From Protula sp. h YS-2021 (Eukaryota > Annelida > Polychaeta > Sabellida > Serpulidae): a DNA stretch of 64,000 nucleotides. The notes under the pieces were generated by a model. That model did no database searches and had not been told where the DNA came from. It saw nothing but the letters and a program-made list of their open reading frames with translations. The stretch is taken from positions 28,174,645 to 28,238,644 of the forward strand of contig OX457028.1 of NCBI GenBank assembly GCA_949752745.1. The letters are read 5' to 3'. The translations under genes were made by a program, and so were the position numbers. Positions within the stretch are counted from its first letter, which is position 1; each line of letters starts with the position of its first letter. Positions 50,301-61,069 of the stretch are shown piece after piece.

Positions 50301-53300
50301 ACTTGATCCACAGTCCTTAACATTATGTGGTAGCAAAACACATAATGCAAAGGACCCTATCAATTCTCAACAAGCTTTAAAATACTAAGTAGAAAAGCAG
50401 ATTTCGGTCTACTGTCGTCAAAGACATCATACTTATTCCAATGCCGTATATCATCAGTCAGGGCACACCTAGACAAACAATTCAACAAATCCAACGATGT
50501 GTCTAAATAAATCAAATAATACCTCTAAAAAGATAATCTTTAAATACATTGTAAGCATCAAAACCGCAAAAATGTTCAACTTGTAGTTCCTGATATTATT
50601 TCATCCACAGTTATTAGCATTATGTGGTAACAAAACCATATAACGCAAAGACCCTATCAAATCTTTAAAATTCAGTTCGAGCTGCCGAAATAATATTTGT
50701 TATTTCCGAAAATATATAACAAAATTACTCATTTGTGAAGAAATAGTTTGCATACTATCTTCTGCTACCTAAATTTGGGCAGTATAGGAGTCTCAAGTGA
50801 TGATTTTGCTTGATCCACAGTCCTTAACATTATGTGGTAGCAAACCACATAACGCAAAGGAACCTATCAGATCTTTAAAATTCAGTTGAGCTCTCGAAAT
50901 AACATTTGTTATTTCCACAGATATACAACAAAATCATTTCCTAGCGAAGAAATACTTTCCATGCTAGCTTATGCTACCTAAACTTGCTCAGTACCAGGAG
51001 TCACAAACGGTAATATTGTTTGATGTACAGCCCTTAACCTTATGTGGTAACAAACCACATAATGCAAAGGACCCTAACCAATCATTTTTTAATAATTAAG
51101 TTATAGCTCTCAAAACAATTTCAATGCAACGAATTGCTTTAAATGCAAAGCCTTTAGCGAAGGCACATGAAAAGTTCAAAGTATACTATTTTACTATTAT
51201 ACCCTGAGACACTTAAGACTCTCTGTATTCTATAATAATTCCAAAGGTACATCACAAAATCACTTCTAAAGGAACAAACAATTTGAATGCTAGCTTCTGT
51301 TACCTATATTCGCTCAGTACCAGGAGTCGTAAGTGTTTCGACGACTGTGCATCTTAACTAGCCTTAAAATACTTGAGTAAAAAAGCAGACTTTCGGTGTA
51401 CTGTCGTCAAAGGCATCATACTTACTCCAATGCCTTATATCATCAGTCAGGGGTACACCTAGTCAAACAATTCAAAAAATCAAAACGCTTGTCTAAATAA
51501 GTTAAATAATACTCTAAAAGGATAATCTTTAAATACATTGTAAGTTTCAAAACCGTAAAAATGTTTAACATGTAGTCCATGATATTACTTGATCCACAGT
51601 CCTTAACATTATGTGGTAGCAAACCACATAACGCAAAGGAACCTATCAGATCTTTAAAATTCAGTTGAGCGTTCGAAATAACATTTGTTATTTCCACAGC
51701 TATACAACAAAATCATTTCCTAGCGAAGAAATACTTTCCATGCTAGCTTTTGCTACCTAAACTTGCTCAGTACCAGGAGTCACAAACGGTAATATTGTTT
51801 GATGTACAGCCCTTAACCTTATGTGGTAACAAACCACTTATGCAAAGGACCCTAACCAATCATTTTTTAATAATTAAGTTATAGCTCTCAAAACAATTTC
51901 AATGCAACGAAAAGGCTTAAATGCAACGCCTTTAGCGAAGGCACATGAAGAGTTCATAGTATGCTACTTCAATGCTGGCGTCTAAACAAAGTGTAAAAAT
52001 AATGATATCACGTTTCGAGTATTGGGTCATAGCTTAATGCTGGAGATACGTCAAAGAACGGGTATATTTAGGTACTACTTTAGCTACATAATTTATAAAC
52101 ATTATTAAAATATACGCAATATATATCTGCAACATAAACCCTGAGACACTTAAGACTCTCTGTATTCTATAAAAATTCCAAAGGTATATCACAAAATCAC
52201 TTCTAAAGGAACAAACAATTTGAATGCTAGCTTCTGTTACCTATATTCGCTCAGTACCAGGAGTCTTAAGTGTTTCGACGACTGTGCATCTTAACTAGCC
52301 TTAAAATACTTGAGTAAAAAAGCAGACTTTCGGTGTACTGTCGTCAAAGGCATCATACTTACTACAATGCCTTATATCATCAGTCAGGGGTACACCTAGT
52401 CAAACAAATAAAAAAATCAAAAGGCTTGTCGAAATAAATTAAATAATACTCTAAAAAGAAAATCTTTAAATACATTGTAAGTTTCAAAACAGTAAAAATG
52501 TTCAACATGTAATCGATGATATTACTTGATCCACAGTCCTTTACATTATGTGGTAACAAAACACATAATGCAAAGAACCCTATCAATTCTTAACTAGCTT
52601 TAAAATACTTAATTAGAAAAGCAGATTTCGGTCTACTGTCGTCAAAGACATCATACTTATTCCAATGCCGTATATCATCAGTCAGGGCACACCTAGTCAA
52701 ACAGTTCAACAAAATCCAACGGTGTGTCTAAATAAATCAAATAATGCCTGTAAAAAGATAATTTTTAAATACATTGTAAGCATCAAAACCGCAAAAATGC
52801 TTAACTTGTAGTTCCTGATATTATTTCATCCGCAGTTTTCAACATTATGTGGCAACAAAACCATATAACGCAAGGACCCTATCAAATCTTTAAAATTCAG
52901 TTCGAGCTGCCGAAATAATATCTATTATTTCCGAAGATATATAACAAAATTACTTATTTGTGAAGAAATACTTTGCATGCTACATTCTGCTACCTAAATT
53001 TGGGCAGTATAGGAGTCTCAAGTGATGATTTTGCTTGATCTACAGTCCTTAACATTATGTGGTAACAAACCACATAAAGCAAAGGACCCTATCCAATCTT
53101 TTTTATAATTAAGTTATAGCTCTCTAAATAATTTCGACGCAATGAAATGCCTTTAATGCAACGCCTTTAATGAAGGCACATGAAAAGTTCGAAGTATGCT
53201 ACTTCAATACTGGCGTCTAAACAAAGTGTAATATAATGATATCACGTTTCGAGTATTGGGTCATAGCTTAATGCCGGAGATACGTCAAAGAACGGGTATA

Positions 53301-53984
53301 TTTAGGTACTACTTTAGCTACCTAATTTAAAAACATTTTAAAATATACGCAATATATATCTGCAACATAAACCCTGAGACACTTAAGACTGTATTCTATT
53401 AAAATTCCAAAGGTTTATCACAAAATCACTTCTAAATGAACAAACAATTTGAATGCTAGCTTCTGTTACCTATATTCGCTCAGTACCAGGAGTCTTAAGT
53501 GTTTCGACGACTGTGCATCTTAACTAGCCTTAAAATACTTGATTAAAAAAGCAGACTTTCGGTGTACTTACTCCAATGCCTTATATCATCAGTCAGGGGT
53601 ACACCTAGTCAAACAATTCAAAAAATCAAAAGGCTTGTCTAAATAAGTTAATAATATTCTTAAAGGATAACCTTTAAATACATTGTAAGTTTCAAAACCG
53701 TAAAAATGTTTAACATGTAGTCCATGACATTGCTTGATCCACAGTCCTTAACATTATGTGGTAACAAACAGCTCGAAACGCTATTCAAGGCCAAAATTAA
53801 CGGGAATTTGAGCTGAAAAATTTGCCAAATATTCACTGTATTAACGATGACAATTTAACCTTAAAAATTGAAAAACCCCTCAAATTGAAAAATTCTTACT
53901 TTACCTTAATGTTGCCTTGATTGCCTCTGCCAAGTGAACTGCGTGGTGTTGTCCCTCGCCAAAAAGTCAACATTTACAAAACAT

Positions 53985-54697
53985 ATGGAAAGTGAACTCG
54001 CGGTCCCCCGGATTCCAAATTGGGGAAGCTCCAAGTGCAACCCTTAGCTTCGAAGACCAGTACCGGACTTGAAAAGTTAGATTCTTCCACGGAAATATTG
54101 CGGAATGTTGCATCACAAGTGAAAGGCGAAGTTAGGCCAAATTTGCCCGCTGTAGAGAATGAAGCAAGTGACAGCATGAGTCAAGTTTGGCTGGCGCAAA
54201 CGATTAGCATCTGCGATGCTAAGATGACAGCCGAACAATCAGTCCAAATTCTCGCTGCTGATTCTACTGGCACTAACGTTTATTACCAATTCCTGAAAGC
54301 AGCGACCAAGCTGTTGGTGCAGACAGCTCATCTGAAAGAGTGACCGATGAAGAATTGCTGTCTCTCAGCGTGAAGGAATTAAAAAACCCGTCTCCAAGGA
54401 ATACTGCTCGACGAAGCAAAACGCCTTAAGCAGCGTCGTCGTAAGCTGAAAATCAGGAGCTATGCTGAAAATTGCCGGGTAAAAAGAACCGTTGCTAGAG
54501 AGGAGCTGGAGAAGGAGAACACGGCTTTGCAGACACAGCTTCAGTTGATGAAAAGGGCACACACCCAAGAACGCAGTGAGAAAAACAAGCTTCAAAATGA
54601 CAAAGGGAAGCTTGAGAATACCTGCCAGTATCTGCAGAATGCACTGGCACAACTGCAGCGCGAGAACTCGCACCTGCGAAGTCAGACCACCAAATAA
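53985..54697 (+). pseudogene. Maf-type bZIP transcription factor, frameshifted copy
   Basis: The 3' half encodes a Maf-family bZIP: the extended-homology segment (E-E-L-L-S-L-S-V-K-E-L), then the basic region R-L-K-Q-R-R-R-K-L-K-I-R-S-Y-A-E-N-C-R-V-K-R, then a long leucine-zipper coiled coil ending at TAA 54697. Maf proteins bind DNA as dimers. An ATG at 53985 opens another frame. Joining the parts needs frame changes near 54005, near 54285 and in the A-run near 54383. The region has no introns and no visible poly(A) tail. It is best read as a processed or decayed copy. If the reads had indel errors it could be a single-exon gene instead. Confidence 0.7.
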
Positions 54698-55480
54698 GAC
54701 ACACCCCACTGCCCAGTGAATCTTGACTCATTTTTTGTTATTACAAACACTTTGCACAGGTATTGTGGAACAAAAACTGGCACGTGAAATTGAAGTTTTA
54801 ATATTATTTGAGACCTATGGATTGATGTTGGGGATACTGGATAATCATTTCAAGGGTCTCTGATTTTGTAAAAGTAATTTTGACGTTGTGTAAATGTTAT
54901 CAATAAAAATGTTACTGTTATTAAAGTATATGTTGTGAGTGGTTACGCCAGACGGGCGTTGATTGGAGAATTCATTTGCTATGTCGATATTAAAAAGCTG
55001 TGCTTCGAATAAAGTAGATACTCGTTAATTAATTACTGTAACCGATTTAAGATTTATCTTTATTTGCATGTCTAATACTGACTTCACTTATTGTTAAAAA
55101 TTATGCAAATTTTCAAATTTTGCTAGCGTTTACATATAAATTTGTTGGAGTATGATTTTTGTAAATATGATTTGTTACATATTTTGTTGTTATATATAAC
55201 TTGTACATAGCTTTGTTATGTATATAGCAGTTACGTATTTTAGTCAACTCCCGTGCACTGTAAAAAAGACAAGAAGTCACACATGTAGTTATGATGCGAA
55301 GAACAAAATTAGATGTAGTAGACTATGACAACGATCTTAAGGCGTGGTGTACAATCGCTTTTTGGCTTCTCATGAATAAAAATGTATTTAACCAGAGTGA
55401 GCTGAGTGTGTAGGTATCTGTGAATTGCGAATGCTTCCACTTATTCATCCTTTCACTACATATTCAAAACATAAAAGCTC
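54698..55480. other. Region downstream of the Maf-like copy
   Basis: AATAAA occurs at 54902-54907, about 205 bases after the Maf stop, and could be the parental poly(A) signal carried along. The rest is AT-rich with no recognised feature. Confidence 0.4.
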
Positions 55481-55484
55481 GATT

Positions 55485-56270
55485 GGTTGGTTGGTTATTT
55501 GATTTGTTTAACGGCACCGCCAACCTGTTGCAGGTCATATTGTGTCATTCCTGATAACTTTGTCGAATTTATACTTTATTGATTAAAAGTCATTATAAGA
55601 TAAAATCTTAAATGTACTAAACCTAGACTTAATGGTGGTCTACACACAGGAATACATGTTACTCTCTTTTAAAAATTCTAGGACCTTGTTGGGATTTACT
55701 TTTTCAAAGAGCTCTCTCGTGGAATCAACTCTATAATAACGGGGACGAATGTGATTGAAGTCTATACAATATATCAAGATGTGTTTCACTCTATACCGTT
55801 CCTGACAACTTATACATTCGGGTTGTGGTTCACCTCTTAAGAGGTGTATGTGAGTAGTGTAGAGTGCCCTATTCTTAATCTGTGAATTACCATATCGTCG
55901 CGAAGGCCTTTTAGGGAGGGCAATTTGCGCCCTACCACAGAGTTTGTTCATCCCAATGTTGTTGCCATAGAGTTTTGACATATCTAGAAATATGGCACTT
56001 AAAATCTGATGACGGTATAAGGAAATTTGAGCAATCTTGGTTTAACGCTTCTTTGGCGCGTTTGTCCGCTGCCTCGTTGCCCGGGATTCCAACGTGGCTC
56101 GGTACCCAACAAAAATTATCTCTTTGCCAGCTTTTACCACTTTGTCGTGTTTTCTATCAAGTCCAAAATTATTGGGTTGGATACCTGCACGTTTTCTAAT
56201 GACTCAAGCCCTGACATGGAGTCCACGCAAAATATGACAGACTATGACAGATCGAGTAACAAACATTATG
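55485..56270 (-). mobile_element. 3' end of an RNase H-bearing non-LTR element, degenerate
   Basis: The element reads on the minus strand. An RNase H-like segment (D-S-M-S-G-L-E-S-L, then W-V-P-S-H-V-G-I-P-G-N-E-A-A-D) is followed by a C-terminal zinc-knuckle (C-x2-C, H-x4-C) in the frame ending at 55640. The 3' UTR has GACCTGCAACAGGTTGGCGG and ends in an (AACC)n tail. The parts lie in different frames, so at least two frameshifts are present; the 5' end with the polymerase is absent. The order RNase H then CCHC fits I/Jockey-group elements. Confidence 0.75.
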
Positions 56271-56728
56271 TTCGTTACATACACAAGCACCAAATAAATG
56301 GTGTCAGCAACCAGATATAAGCATTTTGCGTACATAAGAATATTGATGCATGTTGACTTTATTATTACATATTAATTGTCTGTTGTGTCTATATTAATAA
56401 AAAGTCTTCAACTTCTGCTGTCGACAGACGAGTTCTAAAGATTTATCTTTGGTGAAAAACTAAATTTTGGTCAATAGCTGAAAAAAAATTATCTCTGCTG
56501 AATGAATCGTCAAGATGTTTTACAAAACATACAGGCGTAGTTTGTTTTATTTCAGTATCTTTTGGAAGATGCAAGATGAACTTGCGGTTCTTGACTGTAT
56601 ACTTATTATTTCCGCGGGCGAAGGAATATCGCTGACATAGTGCACAGCCCTTTCACAGGTCGTGCTTTGAGCTCAGAATAGGTGTTGGAGGACCCAATGC
56701 TCGGTGTAAATGACCGTAGCATACTTAG

Positions 56729-56811
56729 TTAGTTAGTTAGTTAGTTAGTTATTTGATTGGTTTAACGACACCGCCAACCTGTTGCAGGTCATATTGTGTC
56801 ATTCCTGGTAA
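56729..56811 (-). mobile_element. 83-bp tail-only copy of the same non-LTR family
   Basis: The sequence matches the 3' UTR end at 55490-55555 and has an (AACT)n tail instead of (AACC)n. It is flanked by GTAGCATACTTAG at 56716-56728 and 56812-56824, which shows a real, extremely 5'-truncated insertion. Confidence 0.8.
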
Positions 56812-56824
56812 GTAGCATACTTAG

Positions 56825-57360
56825 AAAATAGGAGGTAAATGTATTGGTTGAAATTCAAAGTGGACGGCACTTTATTGACCCAAAGTGGTATTGTTTCTCA
56901 TAGCTGACTTGTTGAAGCGCGGAAATTAGACCACGGGCCACTTCTATAAAAAGGAAGTTTAACGAAAATGTGCGAATGACGCACTTCAAGAGTATTCATC
57001 CCTTGCCATCGTTCGTTGCGATTTAGTGCTTATTAGAGATCCCACCGCTGCCACCAATATGAAATATAAGTGCAGTTCAACTCCGGATTTTAAAACCTAA
57101 GTTTTCAACTTAAGTTTCTGAAACACGTCTAAACACCATGAAGTCGAGAGCTGAACTGTTTATTCTTTCGAAAATATGTGTGCGCAAAAACGTGGCGAAC
57201 TTCATCGTCGCGCGTACACAGCTACGCGACAGAATGACGTTCGCACGCAGATGCATCAGTGCATTGCGATAGTCCGCAGATCACATGATCTCCGAACCAA
57301 ACCAAAACACTGTACGAGGTACAGCGATGAAACAGGTTAAAAGTTTGCAATAAATTCGAT
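56825..57360. other. Unique DNA left of the detached satellite fragment
   Basis: No coding signature, TIR or repeat is recognised. Base composition is a little more GC-rich near 57190-57310 (several CGCG and GCGAC). Confidence 0.4.
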
Positions 57361-57364
57361 ATTT

Positions 57365-57707
57365 TCACATTACTTTTGTGTATTGGATCATAGTACCAGG
57401 AAATAGTACCAGCAAACTCAAGTGTTTTGACCACTGTGCATCTTAACTAGCCTTAAAACACTTAAGTAGAAAAGCAGATTTCCGAGTACTCTCATCAAAG
57501 GCATCATACTTATTTCAATGCCGTATATCATCAGTCAGGGGCACAATTCAAACAATTCAACAAAATCCAACGGTGTGTCTAAATAAATCAAATAATAAGG
57601 TAATCTTTAAATACATTGTATATTAAATACATTGTAAGTATCGAAACTGCAAAAACTTGTAGTTCCTGATATTATTTGATCCACAGTCCTTAATATTATG
57701 TGGTAAC
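57365..57707 (+). repeat. Detached, diverged satellite fragment
   Basis: The fragment matches the ~730-bp subunit from TTACTTTTGTGTATTGGATCATAG to the TGATCCACAGTCCTTAATATTATGTGGTAAC anchor region. It has the same orientation as the array and lies 3.6 kb beyond the array edge, with small deletions and substitutions. Confidence 0.85.
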
Positions 57708-57884
57708 AATCAAAATACATATATACGGACAGACCAAAAGCAATATATGTTTCCTCGGGTGGGTGGGGGGAGACATGTATTTTTCATACATATATAAACA
57801 TAAATGCACATACATTCACACACACATACATGAATACACACATCCATATAATAAAACCACACAGATCAACGGATTCAGTTTGTC

Positions 57885-58340
57885 CGAGGGGTTATGTGGT
57901 ATTGTCCTTCCGTGAGAGTCCGTCGCTAGGCGGCGCCACCTTATGGCACAGTCCGTGGAATCGTCCATCGGTATTGTGTGGTACCTGTACGCCCAGGAGG
58001 TACTTAAGTGGTTAACCACATAAGTCTACCACATAAGTCACAATGACCACATAACTACCCTCTGGGCGTACAATTTACCACATAACCTACCGGAAGTACG
58101 GACGGACGGACGGACGGACGGACGGACAGACGCACGCCATGTAGGTTATGTGGTCAGGAGTTATGTGGAACCTAAAAATCCGTGCATTGTGTGGAATATC
58201 CGTGGCATTAAGTGGTACATAAACCTTTTAAGTTCAACGTGTATGCATGTGGTTTGCTACCACATAATGCACGTACTTATGTGGAACGTACCACTTTAGT
58301 TCATGGAAGAATACGCTATGTGGTACGTACCACATAACTT
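57885..58340. repeat. Cluster of TATGTGGT / ACCACATA palindromic motifs
   Basis: At least ten copies of ATGTGGT or ACCACATA lie in both orientations (for example 57893, 58014, 58031, 58049, 58077). A perfect 20-bp palindrome lies at 58318-58337: TATGTGGTAC followed by its complement. A (GGAC)n microsatellite at about 58093-58127 separates two parts. The same 9-bp arms form the hairpins of the satellite array. Confidence 0.7.
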
Positions 58341-58520
58341 GAAGGGCGCTGTTAAAGAATGTGTTGTGTGGTAGGTACCACATAACTTGAAGGGCGCTGT
58401 TAAAGAATGTGTTGTGTGGTAGGTACCACATAACTTGAAGGGCGCTGTTAAAGAATGTGTTGTGTGGTAGGTACCACATAACTTGCAGGGCGCTGTTAAA
58501 GAATGTGCTATGTGGCATGT
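58331..58520. repeat. 48-bp tandem repeat, four copies
   Basis: CACATAACTTG recurs at 58331, 58379, 58427 and 58475, exactly 48 bp apart. Each unit contains GGCGCTGTTAAAGAATGTG and a TGTGGTAGGTACCACATA palindrome. Because 48 is a multiple of three, more than one minus-strand frame stays open over the block; this is not evidence for a protein. Confidence 0.9.
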
Positions 58521-58619
58521 ACCGCAGGACGTCCAAGGACCCTGCTGGGGAATCGCTATGTGGTTCGTACCCCATATCGTCGGGGTCCAACACTTCACAA
58601 CACAAACATTTTAACAACT

Positions 58620-59560
58620 TGAGTTGAGGGGCTTTCGCCGTATTTCGAACTTGAGAAAAATAAAGCTTGTTATGTATTGGTAAAAGGTGGCTATAAAGGT
58701 CCCTTCATATTTCCAACTTTTCTCTTCATTGATGTTCAGCACGAATATTACATTCGCAGTTATGAATAAACATTTCCTCGAATTGTAACTTTAATGTTTG
58801 AATACCATTTCAATTAAGGGCATTAGAAGAAAGTGGATTGTGATTTCCTTTTGTTAACAGGGAAATAGTTTTTCAGGATTGAATAAGAATTTATGTTGCA
58901 TTTCACAAAAGAGTCCACCGTGGATTATCAAAAGTTCTAATATGAAAATGCATTGAGAATAAAACAATTAACATCATGTAGCATGTTTCTCTTCATTTTT
59001 CAGTGTATGCCATGTTATGGTACTATGTTTTATGTCGCTGAGCAAAAAAAAAAAAAAAAAAATTAGCATTTACCAATTTGGAGTAGCCACCGGCAAAAAA
59101 TAATACAGATAACTTAGTTTCAACTTTTTTATTTTGATCCATTGTTAACATTCAGAACACTGCTGAAGTTCAGTGATTTATGCTACTACAAAAGTCAAAT
59201 GTAGCTCACGGGTGCAACTCCCATCGATCACCGCTCATAAAATTTACACGTTTGAACGCGATTTAGCTTGTCAAAGAAACACTGTTTGTCTGGCTTGTCC
59301 ATACAAAAGTAAATTTCAAGATCATTAGTCAACTCTATCAGCCAGGCATTAGTTCACGTGTCGAGTTAACATGAACAGCAGGGTAATGTTCCAAATTTCC
59401 AACAGTGAGTGCAATTTTAATTTCACATTTAAAACAGTATTAAAACATTTCATTCGCTAATAAACGGAGGACGAAATTGTGTGTGAGAGTAAGAAATTGC
59501 ACTGGTCTGAGATGGTAAACCGATATAGATCGAGTTGACCGAAGTGACCCAAATTCAGGG
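58620..59560. other. Intergenic DNA without recognised features
   Basis: AT-rich sequence with an A-run at 59045-59062. No exon, TIR or repeat relation is seen. Confidence 0.5.
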
Positions 59561-59769
59561 ATTATACGAGCATGACCAGGAAAGAACTGGAAATATCGCT
59601 GCGTCAGAAGAAATCCCGACCCGTTAAACACACAGGAATAGCACAAGCGCATCTCCAACTTTTCGTGAAGTTTGATCTTCAGTTTAACCGTCAAAGTTTC
59701 TTATCAGGACACCCAGTTTTTACCATTTTTTTCGGAATTAGAGGAAGAGGGTTGCAACCCCTGTACAAT

Positions 59770-60700
59770 CCTCTCCGCCCTGGATCCGGTACTGAAGTAT
59801 CATCTCTGCCAATTACAAACTACACTTATTCCAACTTATACGGGATCCACAACAGATTTGATTTCTCTAAGGCACGCGAAATATTCTTATTCATTGAAAA
59901 CCGCGTTGAACGTTGCAAAATATTTCGTGAATATACAACACACACTTCCCTGCAACATATGCAGCGACTACACGTAAATATATACCTTTAATTAAAACAG
60001 GAGTATCATACTATTTATTATTTTTTCAGCAATGCGAAAAAAAAAACAAGTTCATTAATTGACTACCACATAATTCTATAGAACTTGGGTTTGCAACCCT
60101 TAATCCCTCACCCGTCCTCTCTCTCTCCACCGTCTTCCCCCGCCCCACGGATCCACAACTGAAGTATCATCTCTGCCAGTTACAAACTACTTTTACACGG
60201 GACCAATAACAGATTTGATTTCTCTAAGGAACGGGAGATATTCTTATTCATTAGCCAAATCACACTTTGGGCGTTCCCAATAAAAATGCGCAAAAATTCT
60301 GCGTTTCGAATGAAAAATAACCGGGTAAAAATGAAAGAAATGATAGAGATTTCGCCTTAATGTCAAATTTCTAACAGTCCGCATGCTATTTTTTATCCGG
60401 TTCCCTCGCAGTCGAAATTCAAAATTCTTTCGCATTTTATTCGAAACTCCCGAAGTGTGATTTGGCTTATTGGAAACCGCGTTGCACATGGCAAGACATT
60501 TCATGAATATACAACACACACTTCCCTACATGTGCAGCGACTACACGTAAATATCTGTCCTTAATTAAAACAGGACAATCAGATTATTTTCGTAACTTTT
60601 TGAACGATGCGAAAAAATAAGTTCATTCATTTAAGTGATTTCCTACAAAACCACATAAACCAGCACATTGACTACCACATAAGTCTACAGAATTTAACTC
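59770..60700. repeat. Two tandem ~330-bp repeat copies ending in ACCACATAA motifs
   Basis: Copy 1 (about 59780-60090) and copy 2 (about 60148-60692, enlarged by an insertion) share CTGAAGTATCATCTCTGCCA, ACAGATTTGATTTCTCTAAGG, ATACAACACACACTTCCCT and GCAGCGACTACACGTAAATAT in order. Each ends near GACTACCACATAA. The plus-strand open frames over copy 1 have no family signature. Confidence 0.8.
60254..60466. mobile_element. 213-bp TIR element with TTA duplication (Harbinger-like)
   Basis: Inverted ends start GCCAAATCACACTT and run about 37 bp with a few mismatches. TTA stands on both sides (60251-60253, 60467-60469). The tandem sister repeat at 59780-60090 lacks the insertion and serves as a near-empty site. 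A TTA/TAA 3-bp duplication is typical of PIF/Harbinger elements. Confidence 0.8.
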
Positions 60701-60809
60701 ACCTGTACCCTTTTCGTAATAAAAAATTTACTGCTGGATTGTTTGCTGCGAATCCAAAGGTAAACAAAATCCAGTTCACAAAGTATATGGACCAATAACT
60801 TCACATCAT

Positions 60810-61069
60810 TCAACTTTTTTGCGCCAGACTTTCGATCATTCGTCTTATTTTCTTCTGGACGAGAATCGGTGACCTATCTTTCAAAGCGTCTCCATTTGCT
60901 CGGCTCTCGGCAACAGCGGCAACACACGCATTTACTGGAGGCACCTTTCTCTCCTCCAACGCCTTTTTGAACACCCTTTTAATCTCGTCCGTTTCTGCTT
61001 CTGACCAAGCTTTTTTTGCAATTTTGCCCTTTCTTCTCGGACTTGGCTGCTGTTCTTCACTCGTATCAC
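60810..61069 (-). CDS. Last exon with Myb-like tail
   Basis: 260 nt from an acceptor TTGCAG to stop TGA at 60812-60810. It begins D-T-S-E-E-Q-Q-P-S-P-R-R-K-G-K, a basic stretch, then a helical Myb/SANT-like unit ending R-R-M-I-E-S-L. The longer open frame to 61190 crosses the acceptor and is not coding there. Confidence 0.75.

Larger units (their letters stand above)
18690..53768 (+). repeat. 35-kb head-to-tail satellite array with higher-order structure
   Basis: The sequence repeats in one orientation throughout. Two related subunits recur: a ~730-bp form with GTACCAGGAACTAGTACC, and a ~900-bp form with CTGGAGATACGTCAAAGAACG. Between about 20.75 and 26.4 kb they alternate, giving a period near 1.65 kb (anchors TGATATTACTTGATCCACAG at 20749, 22380, 24039, 25711). 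At 36.2-38.0 kb a ~727-bp form repeats by itself. Subunits carry hairpins with TTATGTGGT and ACCACATAA arms around a 5-nt loop, followed by TGCAAAGGACCCTATC. The outer left copies (18.7-20.2 kb) are the most diverged. The 60-80 aa open frames recurring on both strands are by-products of the repeat. Confidence 0.95.

Noticed and set aside
18690..53768. CRISPR-like or phage-like array
   Set aside because: Units are hundreds of bases long with no unique spacers, and the setting is eukaryotic.
54365..54709. 114-aa and 78-aa frames on the minus strand opposite the Maf-like copy
   Set aside because: They are antisense shadows of the bZIP coding sequence.
58234..58617. 127-aa minus-strand frame with repeated H-N-T-F-F-N-S-A-L-Q units
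   Set aside because: The 48-bp tandem repeat keeps more than one frame open; an overlapping second frame is just as repetitive. No evidence of coding.
59440..59991. Genes on either strand (84-aa minus, 139-aa plus)
   Set aside because: They overlap each other and a repeated block; no family signature and no splice support.
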